Source of the DNA: Liolophura sinensis
Taxonomy: Eukaryota > Mollusca > Polyplacophora > Chitonida > Chitonidae
Length of the DNA stretch: 35,582 nt
Assembly (NCBI RefSeq): GCF_032854445.1
Contig: NW_027018358.1
Location: forward strand, 1-35,582
Direction of reading: 5' to 3'
A program made the position numbers and the translations under genes. The notes below the pieces were generated by a model. The model saw only the letters and a program-made list of their open reading frames with translations. It made no database searches and was not told where the DNA came from. Below are positions 32,414-35,582 of this stretch, in pieces (within the stretch, counting starts at the first letter, position 1; each line of letters opens with the position of its first letter).

Positions 32414-32960
32414 TGCAAGACAATCTCAATGTCTTTATCTAAGTGTAGAAAAACCACACCTTTTGTACATAAAAATCACAAGGTACTTGATACAGTCTGC
32501 TGTAAAAAGTACAACTGACAACAGACCCACATGAATAAGGTGCCAAAAGATGCGGAATTTAGCCAGCATCGGCAGCTGTTGAAAAATTGCAAATTTTCCT
32601 GGTTTCCATGGAGTAAGAGCCGTTGCTACGCACGTGATTATGACATCAATGATCATTCAATTGTCGCTACAGCCAAAAGTATTGGTCGGAGAGCAACGCG
32701 GATTGCACCATTCGATTTGTCGTCACAAAATACGTCGGATTAGCCTCTTACAACAGCACTGGAACATTTTTTCCACTTTTGCATTTTTGCCTGGTCTTTT
32801 TGTTAATTGAAATCGACTACACTGTACTCTGTACAATCGCGACTGGTCATTACTATATTTAACTTTTGACTACAAGTTATGTGCCCTTCGGTAGCCCAGA
32901 AGACGACAAATCTTTGGGCCAAGCCGGATTAACTCACCCAGCAATTGTGTTACTTCTAAG
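32414..32960. repeat. Monomer 60 (B, 38/Y mosaic)
   Basis: Left like monomer 38 (TGACAACAGACC, GAATTTAGCC, GCTACGCACG), right Y-like (GATTTGTCG, CAACAGC, GACTACAAG, GCCGGATTAAC). Private CTAAGTGTAG. Confidence 0.91.
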
Positions 32961-33511
32961 TGCAAGACAATCTCAATGTCTTTATCTACGTGTAGAAAAA
33001 CCACACCATTTGTACATAAAAAACACAAGGTACTTGATACAGTCTGCTGTAAAAAGTACAACTTAACACTGACCCACATTTATAAGGTGGCAAAAGATGC
33101 GGAATTGGGCCAGGCATCGGCAGCTGTTAAAAAAATTGCAAATATCCCTGGTTTCCATGGAGTAAGAGCCGTTGCTGGGCACGTGATTATGACATCAATG
33201 ATCATTCAATTGTCGCTACAGCCAAAAGTATTGGTCGGAGAGCAACGCGGTTTGCACCATTCGATTTCTCGTCACAAAATACGTCGGATTAGCCTCTTAC
33301 CAGCAGCACTGGAAACATTTTTTCCACTTTTGCATTTTTGCCTGGTCTTTTTGTTAATTGAAATCGACTACACTGTACTCTGTACAATCGCGACTGGTCA
33401 TTACTATATTCAACTTTTGACTATAAGTTATGTGCCCTTCGGTAGCCCAGAAGACCTGAAATCTTTGGGCCAAGCCCATTTAACTCACCCAGCAATTGTC
33501 TTATTTCTAAG
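32961..33511. repeat. Monomer 61 (B, V class)
   Basis: As 53 (GGTGGC) with one extra A in CTGTTAAAAAAATTG and in GGAAACATT. Confidence 0.92.
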
Positions 33512-34063
33512 TCCAAGACAATCTCAATGTCTTTATCTACGTGTAGAAAAACCACACCTTTTGTACATAAAATTCACAAGGTACTTGATATAGTCTGCTG
33601 TAAAAAGTACAACTGACAACAGACCCACATGAATAAGGTGCCAAAAGATGCGGAAGTTAGCCAGGCATCGGCAGCTGTTGAAAAATTGCAAATTTCCCTG
33701 GTTTCCATGGAGTAAGAGCCGTTCCTGGGCACGTGATTATGACATCAATGATCATTCAATTGTCCACTACAGCCAAAAGTATTGGTCGGAGAGCAAACGC
33801 GGTTTTGCACCATTCGATTTGTCGTCACAAAATACGTCGGATTAGCCCCTTGTCCGCAGCACTGGAACAATTTTTCGAATTTTGCATTTTTGCCTGGTCT
33901 TTTTGTTAATTGAAATCGGCTACACTGTACTATGTACCATCGCGACTGGTCATTACTATATTCAACTTTTGACTATATGTTATGTGCCCTTCGGTAGCCC
34001 AGAAGACTTCAAATCTTTGGGCTAAGCCCATTTAACTCACCCAGCAATTGCCTTACTTCTAAG
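33512..34063. repeat. Monomer 62 (B, W class)
   Basis: As 54 (GTTCCTGGGC, TGTCCGCAGC) with apparent insertions TGTCCACTAC, GCAAACGCGG and GGTTTTGC (552 bp). Confidence 0.92.
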
Positions 34064-34612
34064 TCGAAGACAATCTCAATGTCTTTATCTACGTGTAGAA
34101 AAACCACACCATTTTGTACATGAAAAAACACAGGCTACTTGATACAGTCTGCTGTAAAAAGTACAGCTGAACACTGACCCACTTCAGTAAGGTGCCAAAA
34201 GATGCGGAATTGAGCCAGCATCGGCAGCTGTTGAAAAATTGCAAATTTTCCTGGTTTCCATGGAGTAAGAGACGTTGCTGGGCACGTGATTATGATATCA
34301 ATGATCATTCAGTTGTCACTACAGCCAAAAGTATTGTCGGAGAGCAACGCGGTTTGCACCATTCGATTTCTCGTCACAAAATACGTCGGATTAGCCTTTT
34401 GTCAGCAGCACTGGATCATTTTTTCCACTTTTGCATTTTTGCCTGGTCTTTTTGTTAATTGAAATCGGCTACACTGTACTCTGTACAATCGCGACTGGTC
34501 ATTACTATATTCAACTTTTGACTATAAGTTATGTGCCCTTCGGTAGCCCAGAAGACGACAAATCTTTGGGCCAGCCCATTTTAACTCACCCAGCAATTGC
34601 CTTACTTCTAAG
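34064..34612. repeat. Monomer 63 (B, X class)
   Basis: As 55 (CGAAG start, ACAGGCTACTTG, GTACAGCTG, GTATTGTCGG). Confidence 0.92.
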
Positions 34613-35161
34613 TGCAAGACAATCTCAATGTCTTTATCTACGTGTAGAAAAACCACACCATTTGTACGTGAAAAACACAAGATACTTGATAGAGTCTGCT
34701 GTAAAAAGTACAACTGAACACTGACCCACTTCAGTAAGGTGCCAAAAGATGCGGAATTTAGCCAGGCATCGGCAGCTGTTGAAAAATTGCAAATTTCCCT
34801 GGTTTCCATGGAGTAAGAGCCGTTGCTGGGCACGTGATTATGACATCAATGATCATTCAATTGTCACAACAGCCAAAAGTATTGGTCGGAGAGCAACGCG
34901 GATTGCACCATTCGATTTGTCGTCACAAAATACGTCGGATTAGCCTCTCACCAACAGCACTGGAACATTTTTTCCACTTTTGCATTTTTGCCTGGTCTTT
35001 TTGTTAATTGAAATCGACTACACTGTACTCTGTACAATCGCGACTGGTCATTACTATATTTAACTTTTGACTACAAGTTATGTGCCCTTCGGTAGCCCAG
35101 AAGACGACAAATCTTTGGGCCAAGCCCGATTAACTCACCCAGCAATTGTGTTACTTCTGAG
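34613..35161. repeat. Monomer 64 (B, Y class)
   Basis: As 56 (AAGATACTTGATAGAGTC, CTCACCAACAGC, CTGAGTCC) but GAATTTAGCC. Confidence 0.92.
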
Positions 35162-35582
35162 TCCAAGACAATCTCAATGTCTTTATCTACGTGTAGAAAA
35201 ACCACACCATTTGTACATAAAAAACACAAGGTACTTGATACAGTCTGCTGTAAAAAGTACAACTTAACACTGACCCACATTTATAAGGTGCCAAAAGATG
35301 CGGAATTGGGCCAGGCATCGGCAGCTGTTAAAAAATTGCAAATATCCCTGGTTTCCATGGAGTAAGAGCCGTTGCTGGGCACGTGATTATGACATCAATG
35401 ATCATTCAATTGTCGCTACAGCCAAAAGTATTGGTCGGAGAGCAACGCGGTTTGCACCAATTCGATTTCTCGTCACAAAAATACGTCGGATTAGCCTCTT
35501 ACCAGCAGCACTGCAACATTTTTTCCACTTTGCATTTTTGCCTGGTCTTTTTGTTAATTGAAATCGACTACACTGTACTCTG
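35162..35582. repeat. Monomer 65 (B, V class, partial)
   Basis: First 421 bp of a copy matching monomer 57 (GTGCC, GCACTGCAACATT); cut by the window end inside CTGTACTCTG. Extra bases in CACCAATTCG and CACAAAAATACG. Confidence 0.92.

Larger units (their letters stand above)
28571..32960. repeat. B-family 8-monomer higher-order repeat, copy 1 (two V-W-X-Y tetramers)
   Basis: Monomers 53-60. V copies carry ACATTTATAAGG and AAATATCC; W copies carry ATAAAATTCAC, GATATAGTC and GAAGTTAGCC; X copies follow a CGAAG or CGAAC phase mark; Y copies end in GACTACAAG-type and CGATT/GGATT states. Tetramers start at 28571 and 30766 (2,195 bp). They differ (GTGGC versus GTGCC; TCCGCAGC versus TCAGCAGC; X and Y of the second are mosaics), so the true unit is eight monomers, 4,390 bp. 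Confidence 0.88.
1..35582. repeat. Satellite DNA array, ~549-550 bp monomer, 64 full copies plus one partial
   Basis: Every stretch of the window aligns to the same ~550-bp unit in the same orientation. The phase mark (AAGT followed by CGAAG, GCAAG or CCAAG, then ACAA or AAAA, CTCAATGTC) recurs at 1, 550, 1100, 1652 and so on to 35162, with spacings of 545-552 bp. There are no gaps, inversions, flanking single-copy DNA or target-site duplications. Each monomer holds fixed landmarks: CTACATGTAG or CTACGTGTAG, a poly-A/TATA-like tract, GGTACTTGAT, TCCATGGA, CACGTGAT, AACGCGG, AATCGCGACTGG and CCCTTCGGTAGCCCAGA. Such long homogeneous satellites with higher-order structure are typical of eukaryotic heterochromatin and centromeres; placement on a chromosome cannot be seen here. 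I do not recognise the family. Confidence 0.98.
19697..35582. repeat. Family B sub-array (monomers 36/37-65)
   Basis: Diagnostic B states: GCAAG or CCAAG at the phase mark, ACAATCTCAATG, CTACGTGTAG, AAAAGATGCGGAA, ATCGGCAGCTG, GATTATGACATCAATGATC, GCACTGG, CTACACTGTACTCTGTAC, TTTTGACTATAAG and CAGCAATTG. The base period is 549 bp, exact for eleven consecutive copies (19790-25828). Divergence from A is about 8-10% by eye. B shows more distinct monomer types than A and a tetramer/octamer higher-order pattern in its distal third. Confidence 0.93.
32961..35582. repeat. B-family 8-monomer higher-order repeat, copy 2 (partial)
   Basis: Monomers 61-65 match 53-57 one for one, including GGTGGC in 61 as in 53, GTTCCTGGGC and TGTCCGCAGC in 62 as in 54, ACAGGCTACTTG in 63 as in 55, and CTCACCAACAGC and CTGAGTCC in 64 as in 56. 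The unit is cut by the window end. Confidence 0.88.

Noticed and set aside
32976-33593. 205-codon open frame, the longest in the window
   Set aside because: It is two ordinary satellite frames joined by one extra A in CTGTTAAAAAAATTG near 33,130 in an error-prone edge zone. Monomer 53, the matching copy one higher-order unit earlier, lacks the fusion.
1-35582. 5S rDNA or spliced-leader gene tandem array (periods near 500 bp are typical)
   Set aside because: No 5S internal control region (A box/IE/C box), no recognisable spliced-leader exon with a following GT donor and Sm site, and no Pol III T-run in a sensible place.
1-35582. CRISPR array
   Set aside because: The whole 549-bp unit repeats, with no short direct repeats separated by unique spacers and no cas genes.
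1-35582. Telomeric repeats or a retroelement/transposon source at the edges
   Set aside because: No TTAGGG- or TTTAGGG-type runs, no terminal inverted or long terminal repeats, no polyprotein motifs, and no flanking non-satellite DNA in the window.

Overview
The whole 35,582-bp window is one head-to-tail tandem array of a satellite DNA with a monomer of about 549-550 bp. Using the junction 'AAGT' followed by CGAAG, GCAAG or CCAAG as a phase mark, I count 64 complete monomers and one partial (65th, 35162-35582), all in the same orientation, with no unrelated sequence between them. I find no supportable protein gene, rRNA, tRNA, CRISPR array, insertion sequence or phage-like segment. The short open frames on both strands (about 60-100 codons, exceptionally up to 205) recur once per monomer at the same phase and are by-products of the repeat. 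A satellite of this size and organisation points to a eukaryotic chromosome (centromeric, pericentromeric or subtelomeric heterochromatin are the usual homes). I cannot name the species. The monomer is roughly 40% G+C and is not strongly depleted of CpG (about 18-19 CpG per copy), which argues mildly against a heavily CpG-methylated vertebrate or plant genome.

Layout. Family A fills 1 to about 19,659 (monomers 1-36). Family B fills about 19,697 to the end (monomers 36/37-65). The families differ by roughly 8-10% by eye. They meet inside monomer 36, within a 38-bp tract (19659-19696) that is identical in both, so the boundary looks like a homologous recombination junction rather than an insertion. 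Within A, diagnostic variants define monomer classes P, Q, R, S, T and U and chimeras QR, ST and TU. They are arranged in higher-order repeats: a 3,293-bp six-monomer period near the start, a 1,100-bp dimer repeat at 9891-12090, and a 7-monomer 3,849-bp unit at 12091-15939 repeated from 15940. Within B there is a 1,098-bp dimer duplication (23084-25279) and a tetramer V-W-X-Y of about 2.2 kb, whose alternate copies differ enough to make an 8-monomer unit of about 4.39 kb (28571-32960, repeated from 32961).

Inside the monomer, conserved and variable blocks alternate. The clearest constraint is a 94-bp CpG-rich core that is identical between an A monomer (6846-6939) and a B monomer (31019-31112) despite the divergence elsewhere. 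A 39-bp block containing TCCATGGA and CACGTG and the 38-bp block containing TCGCGA are also conserved. There are several short palindromes and a 30-bp nested dyad. These are candidate binding sites for a satellite-binding protein; nothing in the sequence identifies the protein.

Quality note. Monomer length is very regular in the middle (eleven consecutive 549-bp copies, 19790-25828) but scatters between 545 and 552 bp near both ends, with many one-base homopolymer-type indels. This looks like weaker sequence support at contig edges, and the private indels in monomers 1-9 and about 49-65 should not be read as biology without checking.
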